A DNA stretch of 64,000 bases from the NCBI GenBank assembly GCA_037976565.1, contig CP137675.1, positions 30,641,820-30,705,819 on the forward strand. Reading direction: 5' to 3'. Shown here piece by piece: positions 11,301 through 26,300 of this stretch; the stretch's first letter is position 1; every line of letters begins with the position of its first letter. Under the pieces are notes generated by a model, which saw only the letters and a program-made list of their open reading frames with translations, did not search any database and was not told where the DNA came from. Made by a program: the position numbers and the translations under genes. The stretch is from Mesocentrotus franciscanus (lineage: Eukaryota > Echinodermata > Echinoidea > Camarodonta > Strongylocentrotidae).

Positions 11301-14300
11301 CAAGGAAGAGCACATGGACAACAGTCTGTTCTACAACGGTTCTTACCTGTTCCACTAGCCGACAAGTCATGGGGGTATAGGCACCACTGAATACGTAGGA
11401 CATGTCATTCGGATCCTTGAGATTCACTTCTGAAGCCTTGGGGATCTTAGAAATGAAGGTGTGCAAAGCAGAAACATGTTTTATGAAGATTGTTGAAGAT
11501 TACAATTCATCCAATAAATGTTGCCTATTAAAAATGCAACCAATTTAACTGAAGATAGTGTAAGATTTTTATAAAACAAAGAAGGAAATCTTCTTGTACC
11601 AACCCATCCAGGCATTTAGGAGTGCTCATGTGGTAGAGCAAAGGTGACATGACCGGAAGGTCCTGGGTTTGAAACCAGTCACTGTTTTGATAGGGCATGG
11701 ATCCTCATTACCAAGTCCCTCAGAGCGGACTTAAAGCTATAGGTCTCCTGGTTGCTTACTTAAATCTTATCCTGCCATAATGAATACAGCCAAGTGCCAC
11801 AGGGCTAATCCCCATTGTGCCAAGCCACAAATCCCCCTGTGCCAAGTTATTTTGAGATAATCTGATGCACTCGATGGTCTGGAAAATAGCGTGTGCGAAG
11901 CACTCAGCACAGTACAATGAGCATGAACAATAACTGCTATTACGAATGCGTGCATGCATGCATAAAGCAGCGAAGCATTGGCTCGCTCGCGTGAATTAAG
12001 CAGCCGTTCAATAGCGCGCTCGCGTGTACAAAGCATTATAACGGTAGCGTGCATGCGGCCTTATTGCAGGATATGAGTTAAAAGCAAACTGATGCTTTCT
12101 TAGCAGTCAGGTGAGAAAACATCAAACCAAAACAAACTAAACCAAATCAAACCTGCTTCAATTTGAGACAGTTAACATACCAAGTTGAGTTTCTTTGAAA
12201 GCAGCCTGAAGCCCGCCCTCTTCATGGCTTTATCCGCTACGCCACTGATCTTGGTGGTGACCCCGGAGACGGACATCTTACCCATGCTGATCTCTACAGG
12301 CTGCTGCTCAACAAACAGACCTAGCTTCTTCAGGTTGGCAAAAGTCAGCATGTGTTCATAACCATGGCTCTGAAGAAAGTGTCTCTGTAACGTCTGATAT
12401 TCCTTGCTAGGCAGACCTGAAAGGAAACGTGTTGTTTTTATTGAGTTTAGTGCAAACAAGTGTTCTTATGAAATAGAGGTGAAGATGTTAATACGTTTTC
12501 CTTTTTTGTTGAGAAGAAACACTTCTTTCAAAACTTGAACAAATGTTCTCATAACTGATATTTAGAATGAGGAGACTGTTCTTTTTATTTTCTTCCAAAA
12601 TTAGAGTAAAAACTAATATTTCTAAACCATAACAGAGTAGAAAACAATTAAATGAAATGTAATTATAATTTTTACCAGAACTCAAACTAATCTTTAAACT
12701 CACCATTCTGTGTTAGTGAAAGTAGGCACATCAATCTAAGGGTCCTCACCATACTCATCTATACCAAAGAGAGAGAATGAGAAGAGTGTCTCAAAATGTA
12801 TCCACAAAAAAAAAAATCATTTCCATTAATTGCAATTCCCACAGAAGTCATGCAAAACACTGTTTATAGATACCAAATTGGTATTATCAATATTGTAGAC
12901 TTGACTTGCCTTGATATATTGGGACACAAAATCATGCAGCACATGTTTCTACCATCCGGGGGGGGAGAGGGATAGCCTCAAAGACTTAAATGCCGGCAAA
13001 ATTTACAGCTGCTCAAACTAGCATCACTGCTGATACCAGGCAGCTCAAAGAGTACTTATCAAATACTTGCTTTCATTCAGAGTGAGGTGGAGATTAATCC
13101 CAACTGCCTCTTGAACCTATGCGCCAACTTTCCAATCTTAGCCCCTTCTTCCCCTTCAGAGATAAGCCAATCATGATTTAATTGCACGAGCTAATTTGCA
13201 GTGAAGATGCAAATAGTGGGCTATTTCAATGTTGAGCTTGCTTGGGATATTATCTCATGCTAGTTTTCGAAAGAGCTCCTTAAAACGCACTCAGATACTT
13301 AATGTCTGTTCCTGAAGTGAGCAGGATCATTTGACTCTGGCTACAGGAAACGGGAAACCATCAAATTGAATTAGAACAGAGGTACTATCACAGCAGTCAC
13401 AGCTTCACAGACATATAATTACAAAACATATAAACATTCTGCAGTTTTCACGAAAGAAAAGAACTTGCATGCAATAAAAAAGCACAAGCAGCACTATTAC
13501 AATCCGACTTGCACTGCATGTAACAAGCATCCAACAGAAGGTATTTCAAGTACTCAGCATCAGTGGTACTCAAACATTTGCTCCACGCTTTGTTAAATCC
13601 GAGATATTGGATTAGGGCTAATATTTGCTACTGGGTTTTTGGGTTAGGTTTAGGGTTAGGGTTAGGCATAATATTTGATCCAGGGTTGAAATGAAAGGAT
13701 TCAGTTAGTGCAGGATATTGACGGTGGAGCAATTGTCTATCAAGTATGCTTCGTACAATCACTTCAAAAACTTTATAAAATTCTATTGCATTCATAGAAA
13801 AGAGATCAAATAAAATAAAATCATATCAACATATACAAGGATTTCATATAATTTTGTTTACTTAAAAACATATATTCGAGTCTTTCATGCATTCAACGGA
13901 GATGCTGCCACATATATTTGTGGTTAAGACCGTTGCAATAAAGTACATTCTACATTGCATCCATAAAACATACATATCTACTATCATGCTTCATTACATA
14001 CACAATTACACACCAACCTTGAATAACTCACTCTGATACAGCACGCAAGAAAAAGAACAGAAAGATAGGGGTGTAGAAATATTGAACAGGTCTTTGCAGA
14101 ATTGAGTACATATGAAGAAAGAATAACATTGGCTTTAATAGGAACTTATTCAGTAAGGATCGTATTTTTTCAGCAAATGGTGGAATTGAATAATAAAATT
14201 ATCGGTTCAATCTTCATTAAAAAGGACAAACCTGCATTTGCTGTCCATTTTCCCATCCAGTATTAAGGTTTTGATACCGGAGGACCAACTAATTAGCAAA

Positions 14301-17300
14301 GATCAATATCATACATTAATTTAAAAAAACATAATATACCCTGAACGAATCTCCAACATGTTGCATACATGTATATGAAGAAAAAAATATATAATAATAA
14401 AAACATCATATTAAATTTTATGATGCATTTATGTATTTCTTACCTGCTTGTCTATTTGTTCCTCCACAAACGTGTAGTTATCTTTCATATTTGATCCATC
14501 AAGCATTGCTACACATAGAAATAGAAAATAGCAAATAGCAACCTTTAAGGACATACATCACAATGAATATCATTTTTTCAAAAAATATGCATTTACACTA
14601 AATTTCTATTTCATTTTTACAATATGTGTCAGGATTTCAGCAAAAATGTCTAATGAAGTCTAATGTAACTCAAACAATTGATATGTGTTATATTCCTTTC
14701 TTAGTTAAAGATACTATGTCCCTTTTGCAGCCAACATCAAATTCTGTAGAACTTTGCAGGAATTATGAATATGTCATGTATGTCCTATCTGTGACATTTA
14801 ATCGTTAGCAGTGTCCTAATATTCAAATTATGCAAGGAAACCTGTTTACTTGCTAGACTTCACTGTCAGACACTATTGAGTGACTGACTGGCTTTTTTCT
14901 TTGGTAATAACATACATAAAATGAGCTGTAAAGGGTACATGAGCATTTGTCTACATCAATAACCCACTTCTTGTAATGGCCAAAATTAAACTGATTGAAT
15001 CTTTGCGCAGCATAAAACGTACGACCATTCGGTACAATGGTCTGAAAAATCAGACTATTACTTACTGGCTCTATAGCTCCTAAGTCGATTCGACAACTAA
15101 TAGTCGTTATTTTCCCACTTAAAGACATTTTCAAGCCCCCTTTTTTTTAGGGAAGTTCTAAATTAGTATTGTCTTTCAAATGCCGTTGGAATTTAACCTT
15201 TTCATTTTTTGGCCTGCAAATGGGACATAGTACCTTTAATAGATCACCTATTGTAGTAATTCTACTCATCATATACATATTTATAAAACAGGCACATTCA
15301 ATGTTGGCTCCGTAAATAAACAAATGTATCAGTTTCTACATCTTATCGAGTTATAAGCGTGTCAACTTAACCACTTTTATTTTCAAGAAAACTGATCTAT
15401 CATTTCTGATATTTCTGTTGAAGCTGATACTGGCATTGGTTTTGAAATCCCTTGGCATATATGTTTTGTTTACAGTAGAAAATTGTGATAACTTATGCAC
15501 AGCATTGTCACAACCTTATACAACCTCGGATGAATGTTAAATACAGCCAAAACCTCATCATGCACAGTTTGAAGATAGCCCCACCTCCCCTTCCACTTCC
15601 CCTTCCCCTTACTGAGGCCAAGATTTGGATATGTCTGCTTGACGGTGCTAGGATTCATGCTAAATAAATGTCTTTTCTTGAGGAATCATGAACAATTTAG
15701 AAAATTTGTAAACTACACTGTTAGAACCCTGAATGGGTGCTGAATAAAGCGTACACTCACCATGCTCTGTTTGTAGGTGCTCGTCAAAATCCAGCTGGGT
15801 GTTTGTCTTATTCATGATCACTTCACATGCTCCAACGTCTGTTAGACACAAAAAGATAAAACAAATTATGAACTAATATGAAAGATCTTATGAGTCACTG
15901 ATATAGATATATTGACAGCTATGAGCCTCAAATATTAAAGCAGTCCATATATCTTTTATATACCAAATTCATTAAAAAAATCTACAAAGAATTCTTGCAT
16001 TATCCTTTTCTTGAGTAAAGATTGGTTAAAACATAACAGAAAATCTGAGACACTGTCTGTTAATCTTCACTGGAAAATTGCCTGAATGTCATGATCATTC
16101 AGGAATCGCACACACACTGTATGGTATCCGCACTCGCACAAAGAAAATTTGACCAGTAGGCGGGCATGCAGGCATTTTTTTAAAGACTATTGACTGGTAG
16201 GCGGGCATGGCTAAAATCACGACTCCAATTTTGACCAATCAAATGGCTAGATTTTTAAAGAGAGGTATATAAATGTGTATATACATGTAAATGGGAACAT
16301 AAATGGAATGTCTGATAGACAGAAAGACAAATTATTACACTGTAAATAATTCCTGGACCTTAAATGTAGTCATTCTTGTTGATGTTGATAATGATTACAA
16401 TGATGATGATTGAAGAGATAATTTGATTAAATTCACTGTGATTCCTTTTATTTCCATTCACTAAAAAACTTATCTGAATATGTGAATAAATACATCCTAC
16501 ATGTATGTAGACTTTGTTTACTAAAAAATACCTGCCTCTGCCTGACAAGTTACACTCACATCCTATAAGCATATAAAGCATACGGTAGTTTAACAATGTT
16601 AAATCTGAGATGCATGGCCCTACGTGTTATCAGTGTCTGCGATATGGTGTAATATTGAAGCCCTAAAAAAATTGCGCTTCAAAATGATCATAAAGTGCCT
16701 CAAAAAGTAAAAATCTTTGAGTGACCGATTTTACCATACTCATTTTCCCCAATAGACTGTAGTGTTATAAAAACCGTTAGGAAAACGAAAAATGAAAATT
16801 CGATATCCAATCATAAATATCTTGATAATCAGACAGGCGATCGGCTTGTAAAAGTCATGGGATTCCTGATTAATCTACAGGTTTATAATTATAATTGCAG
16901 CATGAGCTAAATCCAGGATTTTTGTTTCAGAATCTGAGGCAATGTTACTGAGTCATTTTAAACCTCATTTGGTATTAGTGCATCTTACTTTGGTTAAATC
17001 AGAATAACGCATGCACGTCAAATAATAATGTGCAAAACTTGGTAGGAAACGATGCCATGCATCAGGTCAAACTTATTATCGTAAATAGAACAAAAATTGG
17101 GGAAATCTAAAAAAAAGTATGGCTTACGTATTGTTAGTGACTTGTATTTCTGCTTGAGGTCCTTCAGTTCAGACTGTACAAACGTCTTCATATCGCTCAC
17201 AGAATTCAACTGTCTTCCTTTCTGCAAAGAAAAAAATAAAAAATAAAATAAAATACGTTCTTGGCAGCAGAAGTGACACAGCATAAATTTGTTCAATTTG

Positions 17301-20300
17301 CTCAATGTTCTTGACTTTCTAAACATCCAAACCTTCAACTGACATCTACATAATTTAAACATTTTCAAACTCGCAAATTTCTTAATGGGATTTTTCTGCT
17401 TCCATTAAAAAACAACAACTCAGAAATCAATATCAGGGTTGGATTTTCATTAGAATAAATCACATCCCATTTCTTGATATTAAATATATATTATTTAAAT
17501 ATTTTTAAATATTATAAGCAAATATACTTTTTGATCAATCAGAGAGAAAGAATTTTAGAAACTATAAGAACCTAGGATAATATCTGTGATTGCAGAGTAG
17601 TACAAAGTGTTACAAAAAGGTAAATGATGACAAATTATACAAACATAACAAACAATTTAATTTGAAACTAACGATGGGGACTTCTTACAACAACACTCAT
17701 GACACTGGCACTTGGAAAGAACAAGATAAATGTCTATTAAATACAATTATATGCAACGTGTATTTAAAGCCCCACTGCACTACTTGTAGCTACTTGCTCC
17801 CACTATATAGAAAACAATGCCTGAGTGGTGCCCGTTGGTCCCCCATGATCCTCTTTTTCTTATGTTAATTGAGAGCTGAGTTGATGAGATAACCACCTGT
17901 CATTGACCAGCAGGGTGGTCTAATCCCTCCTGGCCAAACTAGTGCAGACAGGCTTTAAAATTAAACTGGAGGAGGGGGAGAGTGGTCTTTACACAGGAGG
18001 ACAATAGGACAGATTTGGCTGTACATGTACTTACATTGTATCCCGTCTGTACCATCTTTGCCATAGAACTCAGGTAGGTGAAGACATTTGAGATGTGACG
18101 ATTGCGTATGTCTTCAAAGAGCTTTATAGGATGAGAAGAATATATACCATGAAACTTAAATAAAATCACTTACATGTCTCTCCAGCACAATTTATCAGAT
18201 ATATTGTATATTCTATCGTGCTCAAATATTCTGCACTCAGAATTCACAAAACTGAACAGGGTGAAATTTGTGCTATAACATGGTGAATACTAATGTCAAA
18301 GTACAATCAACAGCAGCTAAAAAATAATGAAGCTTGACTTACCATACAGAGGAACACTAGTTCCAAAAACATTGAAACACTTTCCCCTGCTTCAATACCG
18401 TTTTTTTTAAATAGGATTTGAACCCTTTGGATACAATTTCATTTTGGTGTAACACACGTTTCCCATAGACTCCAGACAAAGTGATCTTTCGCTTAGTTTT
18501 CATTGATTTCATCGTCTATTTGGAGCCCAAAAGACTTTTATTCATAAACATATACTGAACAGACCATATAGCCGTATTTACCTGGTCTTCAAAAGTGAGA
18601 AGTAATCTAAGAGGTTTCCCGCCAGTTACTTCAGGTCCAAATTCACAAAAACCTATGGAAAAAGAGAAAAAACAAATGTAACTACATTTAGATGTTTTTT
18701 AATTGCTGCAAGAACTAAAGAAGCATTTAGATATACCCGGTATTGTTTTAATCATCATAACAATCAAAGAGAATAATCAGAAGTCGATACATGGTCATTG
18801 CAAGAAAGCTGCACAATAAGGCTATTTCAAGGAGTCAAAATGCAAGTCTTAGGTCAAGATTATCAAGGAAATAAATTTCTAAACATGACATACAGTGCTT
18901 GATTAACATTTTGTTGGATTTTCCTTTATCTACTCACCGCTGCTGATGTCAAACGTCTCATCCACGAGGCCCTCGTAGGTAGTCTGGGTACACATGGGCG
19001 TGACCATGTCACATTCTCTGTCAATCAAGAAGAGGTGGCCGATCTCATTCTTTACGGGGGCTTTCAGCTGAGTTCCCTGGAGGGACTGTAAGGTGTTCAT
19101 CATTTCCCACACCATCTAAGCACATATTTTCAAAGGTGAACCAAGTGGCAAAAGATGGATAAAGCACTCTGTGGTAACTACATGTATAAACATGACGGAC
19201 AAAGAAAGAGGACAAAATATACAATTCCTCATTCTACCCTCAACAATCACTGTGGTAGACAAAGGAACATCCCTTCACTGCTATTATGTATAAGTAAATA
19301 AATAAGTAGAACAGGTGAATATGCATGTAACACATGTTCTACACATTTTTACATAATAGCAGTGAAGGGATGTTCCTTTGTCTACCACAGCAATTGTTGA
19401 GGGTAGAATGAGGAACTGTATATTTTGTCCTCTTTCTTTGTCCGGCATGTTCATAGTGGCACCTGCTATCTATACTATCACAATAGAATGGTTTACTATT
19501 CAAATTCAAATTTTATGCATGCTTTTTAAACAAAGGTTGTTCTTGACAACCTGAAAGCTTTCCCGACATAGCAACACTTAATGTATGCAGGCTGGATTCC
19601 AAGTATTCTAGTCCATTCATTGGAAACAGGTTAATGGAATAACTTGTCACTAGGTCCCAAGGAAAGAAACATCCATAAATTTGAATATGTTAGTGAACCG
19701 GTCTATTGTAATATAATCTTACAACCTTTCATGCATACATTGCTATTGCTTTGTCAAGTATTATGCCAGGATTGCCAGAGCTCATGAGCTTGGCTGTTTA
19801 AGGTTATAGTGTTCTTGGAAGCAGTGGTGGTTCATTGTTTGTCAATGTCACTGCATGTTTAATAGCTTCTGTATTAAATCTTAACGCATTAACATGCTAA
19901 TATTCAGAGTTGGTGGATTATAGGATGGCATTTTGAAGACTTCACAGGAAACTTGCTCAGCTGTATTGTTCGGTCCTATACCTGCAAGAGAAAGAAACTA
20001 CTACATGCTGGAAGAAGTTACTCAAATCAATGGAAACTTGCAATTCAACTGCTGGTTTAATAGTGAAGTAGAAGAGAATCATCAACTTCTCTTTGCGGGG
20101 TTTAAAGACTTAAGTTCTTCGAAGCAGAAAAAGAAGAAATGGAATGAAATTGCTGGAAAGATCAACAAAATCGCTGGAGGAGAGAGGACAGGGGATGAAG
20201 GCCGGGCCAAATGGTCTGGATATAAATCGATTACCAAAAATAAATATAAGCAACTGCGAAAGTAGAGAGCAAAGACGGGAGGGGGGAGGGCCCTCCCCCT

Positions 20301-23300
20301 GTAGACACCCTCAATGACATTGAGAAAAAAGGTTTTGGACATCATGGGTTCCACCGCAATCGAGGGCATTCAGGGAGGGGAAGATACAGACGATTAACAT
20401 GGTCCAAGCTGTTCTTCTCAATCTCCAAAGGCAACACACCAACAAACAAAGAGCCAGCAGCCAGCTGAAAGTTTCCTAAAAGTTGCTCAGCAACGAAAAG
20501 GAGAAACTGGAGATTCTGCGTTAGCTTGTTGACATTCGAAAGCAAGCTTTAGAGGTAAATGCATTATGCCTGCATTTAGCTTAAAAGGTATATTGTGGAC
20601 GTTTCTAAGGAATTTTAAAGTACAATTCACATTTTCACCTTCCATTCAAACCATAATTATTGTAAGCTAACCAAATTATACCCTTTTAAATTGAAAACAG
20701 CAATGTATTATTCTTATCATTATCATTTCTGGTAAACAAAGCTGACAATGTATAACATGAAATGCAAAATGAGAATGAACCTTGAATTATTAAATATGCC
20801 CATATATAATTTTATCTCTGTATCTTCTATTTTCAGGTGGAGAAAGAATGGCTGGCCGTAGAAAAGGAGAAGCAGTTTCTGGAAGAAGAGCGATAATCCA
20901 TCGCTAAGGAAACTTTGCAATTGAAAAAACAAAAGAAAAAATAAATTGAAAGTACAACATCATTATTGTGCCTAAATTGCGATAACATTTCTTTTAGTTG
21001 TACAAATTCATGTCGCGATACTTTGGATGTGACGGATGGAGAGCGAGAAGAGCTCCTGAAAATGACATATGATTGAGGGAGGAGGAGAGAGAGAGAGAGA
21101 GGGGGGGGACGATCGCCAGGGGTAGGAGGTAGGAGGTAGAAGTGAGAGAGTGAATGGTATTGGGAAGGAAAAAGAGAGAAGATAGTGAGCAAAAGGGAGA
21201 GAAAGACAGAGAGGGAGGGAGAGCCAGAGAGAGAGGGCACGCGATAAGGTAGAGATAGTGTTATGTCAGATCAGAGAAACGTTATGAGTATGATATGTCA
21301 CATCTTACCTTAGAGCATCGCCCTTGGTAGTAGATGTGAGGTATGGTCCCGTACAAGGCTTGAATGTTCACTAAGGATGTAGATACCGAATGAATCCATG
21401 TCTGGTCACCATCCTACGACAACAAACAGTTACAATAGTTATCAAATAAATATAAACATACTCAAATACAGAAAAAACTAATATCATTAAAAAAAGTACA
21501 TTATTAATAGACAAATTCAATGTATTTCGGAATGTAGTGTTCTTTATTACCATCAACCACAATACTGTGAAAGTAAAAACTGATCAAATGTTGGGAAAGG
21601 TGATCTCTCTTAACACCTGGCTTTAAACAATCATGAACATCTTCAATTAAAAAAATGAGTCCTTCTTTTCTTAAATCTAGATGTTAACTTACCAGGAAGA
21701 ACCATCTGAAGAAGTTTGGTAGCTCTAGCGACAGGATGTCATAGTCCAGAGGAAACAGATCTAAATGAAACTCCTCCATCGTTACATCTGCATACAAAGG
21801 AAGTCAATATTTCAAATATGTAGTGTCTTTTGGGGAAAAACAGAGCAAATGACTTGGGGACAGATACATACAAATGGAAGAAAAGAAGCATCAGCAAAAT
21901 TAAGAGAAAAAATATTGTGGTACATGAAGTGTTTTTTTACGGAAAATTCAAGAAGTATCAGAATCTTTGTTGTATTGTTTATCATACATTTGGTGTATAA
22001 TAACAAAGCATTAAGCAGGGCTCCACACTTACTTTTTCCGCTATTGGGTCCGGACTGAAATTGTTTGGTCAATATGCATTGAGCCCTATGTAGGATTTTG
22101 GGGGATCCAGGTCTGGGGGGTGTTTCACAAAGACTAAGATCGACTTTAAGTTGGACTTAACTATGGCAGGCCATTCATGCTATCGATTGCTCTCACCATT
22201 ATGATCTTTAGATAATATTTTTTCTTTCAATAATGAATTATCAAAAAATGTTAATTCTGTAGATTTGTGACCATGATTTGTACGTCTCTTGAGAGACCAA
22301 TGCCAGTAAATGGTGAGAGCAAACAGTGGCATGAATCGCCTGCCATAGTTAAGTCCAACTTAAAGTCGATCTTAGTCTTTGTGAAACACCCCCCATACCT
22401 AGATTATGGGCACCCATATGTCCCAGGCACCTGTTAGTGTCAGGCTCTGCTTTACAGAAATATTTGAAAAGCATTATCACTGACATTATATCTAAATTTT
22501 ATGGGAAACGAATGAAACATGATGTAATCCCAGAATTCTTTCTGACCAAAACATAAAAATGAACACATACTGCCACTTTGTGAGTGATTATTCAATGCTT
22601 TTGTTACGCCCATAAATATTTGCCGCCCCCCCCCCTCCCCTCCGCTCTTTATTTACAAGTCTCCCTACATGTATATGTACATATCTTCCTTTCTCCACTC
22701 CTCTCTCTCTCTATCTGTCCGCCTCTCTACCTCTCTCTCTGTTCCTCTCTATCTCTCCTTCCCTTTAATTTTTTAATTAAAAAAATAATAAATTACTGTT
22801 TTACCTGCAAAGACTCCTTCTTCCTCCAAAATCAGATCACAAATGTGAAGCTATAATGAAATCAAAATTGAATAAATATAAATCTGCTCTAAGATTTTCA
22901 TTCCACAAGCCTCAAATTAGCCTGCATTTGTACAATCCATGTTGGAACATGACTTACATTAATAAATATAAAATATTTGGAGAAAAAAATTGAAATCAAG
23001 AATGATATTTACAATTCTTCATTGCAATCATAGTTTTTGCCTTTCAATATGAGTTTCCTGAAATAACTGCCTGTACACGTCCATAGTATATTTTTACAAG
23101 TATTTATAAATGTGCACATTAGGCCAAAAAAAAAAATTCATTTGGTTGTCCTCGACCGCCCGCTCGTCATTTTCGGCCCGCTCGTTTTTTGTTTTTTTTT
23201 TGAAATATTTTTTTTATATTTTTGGAGCAATTTTTAAAAAAATTTTGAGCAATTTTAACCATTTTATGCATGTTGCAAGGATCGAAATGTGTCCCGTCGC

Positions 23301-26300
23301 CAATTTGGTCTTTCAGTACGCAATTCTGTGTTTATATTATAATATTGAGGAGGGATTTTCGGCCAGATGGCAATTTTGGGCTGGTCCGTTGTACGTAGGT
23401 GAAATCACTTTAAAATACATAGCATAATAGCATTATCACATAATCACACACATACAATACATTTCAGAGTCACAGGAGATCAACATTTGCAATGGAAAAT
23501 GCATCCTTAAATATCACATTTTAGCAATGTAATCGGCGGTCCTGCTACCTGAATCTGAAAAATCAAATATCTTACGCGTGTCTGTAAGGAAGATGGGTAC
23601 CAAAACCTGAGCTGTATTTCAAGTATTTTCAGATTTAGATCGCGATTTTTCATGTATAGCATACTCAAAGTGTCTCATAGCACGTATTCAATCACTGCAG
23701 TCGGATAGCGCGCACACACGATCACTGCATGCAGGGGTAATTTTCGGCGCGGCCAGCTCCCTATTGACTTTGTACATGCGGCCGAAAACTGCCTCGCTAT
23801 AGCCAAAAACTACCTCCGAAACAGTGAGAATGAAATTGAATATTGCCATGGCAATTCATGACTTTTTCTGGGATTCTTTTTGTGTTTAAATAATAATAAT
23901 ATTGGCCTCATGATTTGAACAAAAATGAAAATAAATAGGAAGTAAAGAGTCCAAATGAAGAGGGGAAAATGAAATGGAAAAAAAAAAAAAAAAAAAAATC
24001 CGCCCACCCGCCCCTACTTCAGAAAAGCAATCGAGGACAACCAAATGATTTTTTTTTTTGGCCTTATATCATGAAATATGAAAAGTGAAGATATCTTTGG
24101 CACTAGATGGGTTTAAATATAAACTGAGGTCTGGCAAGCACAATAATAACCAAAATGCTCAAATTGTAACAGTTGAAATGCTCAGTAATGTACATATTCA
24201 AGGAATTGAATTGTTGACCTCACTATGTGGTATGCCCTAATCAAACCAACACACAAACAAACAAAAGAAGAGGAAAACAGCTGGGCTAGTGGTAATTACC
24301 CTTCTTGGGACAAATATAATTGAGTATTTTCTCTGCCTATCATTCAGCTTATCACTCCGAATCTGGCCTGTGAAGAAGAGAGAAAATGAGCAAAATAAAC
24401 ACAGTGGAAACTTGTTTCAATAAATTCCTTGGACAAATTATATTGAAATATTCTTAAATCAGGGCTAGAAAAAGCAAAATAAAACACAGAATAGGGACCA
24501 GCAAATCACCCTGTTACATCAGAAAGTTTTTAATAATTAGGTTCCACTGTATCCAAATTTTAACTTGTCCTCTGTTATTATGGGCCAAGCAAGCAGTAGA
24601 GCAACAAACGTACTTATTTATCAGTATTATCAACTCATTATGTAAGCGCAATGAACAGCAACTGTCAACAAAATTTGAACAAAAGCTTATTTCAACAATC
24701 ACAATATAGTACACATATCTGGCTCAAAGACTGGGAATCAGGGTTATTTCTTTTCACACTCTTCCTGTTATTTCCCATCAAAATTGTAATACGAAATTAA
24801 TTATTTGATAAATATTAAGGAAGATAAATAGACAACACAAATGGAACCCAACTTTATAATGAATGATTTACAGATTAGAATGCAAAGGCTTAAGCCAATT
24901 TTCAAATAAATTTATGACGAATAGTCTTACTTGCGATTTGCTTCACAACTGGAACGGATGGTCTAACCAAGTACATGCGTCTGCAATAACAAAACAACAA
25001 AGATGCAAAATAAATACATACTGCTCTGAAGACACTCTGAAAATAAGGGCTTACACCTGCCCATCATACTACACATGATGACAAAAATAAAAATAAATAT
25101 GTTGCGCAGCCAACTTATGATCAAGAAGATATTCGTATTGACATTGAGTAGTTTTTAAGGCATTTATACAATTCTGTATGAAAGATAAATAATCTTGAAC
25201 AGATGAATTTATCTAACTGACTGCAACATTAATTCAGAGCCTATCACTTGTTACCAGAGTTATTTCAGTTTACGAGAATAAAAATGTGTATTACCGGTAA
25301 TGCAATGTATAGAATAGAACTTACCCATATCCACCACCAGCTAGTGTGTCTGTATCTAATTTGAAGATCTTTTCAACACCATGGCTCTGAAAAAAATAAG
25401 TATAAAAATAGGGTGAAATGCGGTTAGAAAATAACAGCTGTTCAGTTACTATTGGGAGAAAGATACAATTTTTAGTTTAGATTTATGTTTTATTCTTGCA
25501 AAGATTAGTCAGAAAGAGAGATTTCTTACTCTTGGTTCATCAGCAGAAACCCAAAACAGATTAGCTCTTTATATACCAAACCATAAAATCAGTAAAAAAC
25601 AAAAACTACTTATTTTTACACAGTGCATTAATAAAAACCATAACCTAGGAAATATGTCATTGAAGAACATTTCAAGTTTGTTGTGATTAGTTCAAAGAAA
25701 GCATTGTAACCCTTTTACAATCTTTGACATCAATGTCGATTAACTGAGTGAATTGGTTTATACACAACATCGTCGCCTGGCTGGCAGAAGGGCGTTAGCG
25801 CGCGAGCAACTCGGAAACTACTTTTCGAATTATTCGCATTTAAAGATTTGTTTGATATTTAAACTGCTTTCAGTCCCGAAAATTGGTTTAAAACTTAAAA
25901 GATTAATAGAAATGTTATGGTAGAACACGGCCACAAATTTTTTCTGAAATAAGTCAGTTTTATAAAAGTTTGAGGCGATTTTGTGCTAACGCCCTTCTGC
26001 TTAGCGCATCATTTTTTTACCCGAAATTGAGCTAACGCCCTTCTGCCACCCAGGCGACGATATATCTGGTTTTGGATTGTTTTGAGTGGAAAAAAGGCTA
26101 TTAGTAAGTATTACCCTGAGGAGTTGTGCACCAGCTATCCTATCCAGCGGTCTCATTAAATCAGGTTCAATCACCAGGTCTTTGCTGTTAGGCATCTGAA
26201 ACAAAACACAACAAAAATACAAATATGAATTAATTTATGTTAGAAGCCAATATCATTAGTTTAGTAATTGACCTTGCCCTTACTGACTCAATCAATTATT

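Noticed and set aside
11619..11683. Second tRNA-like fold
   Set aside because: Arms are imperfect and it continues into a SINE body.
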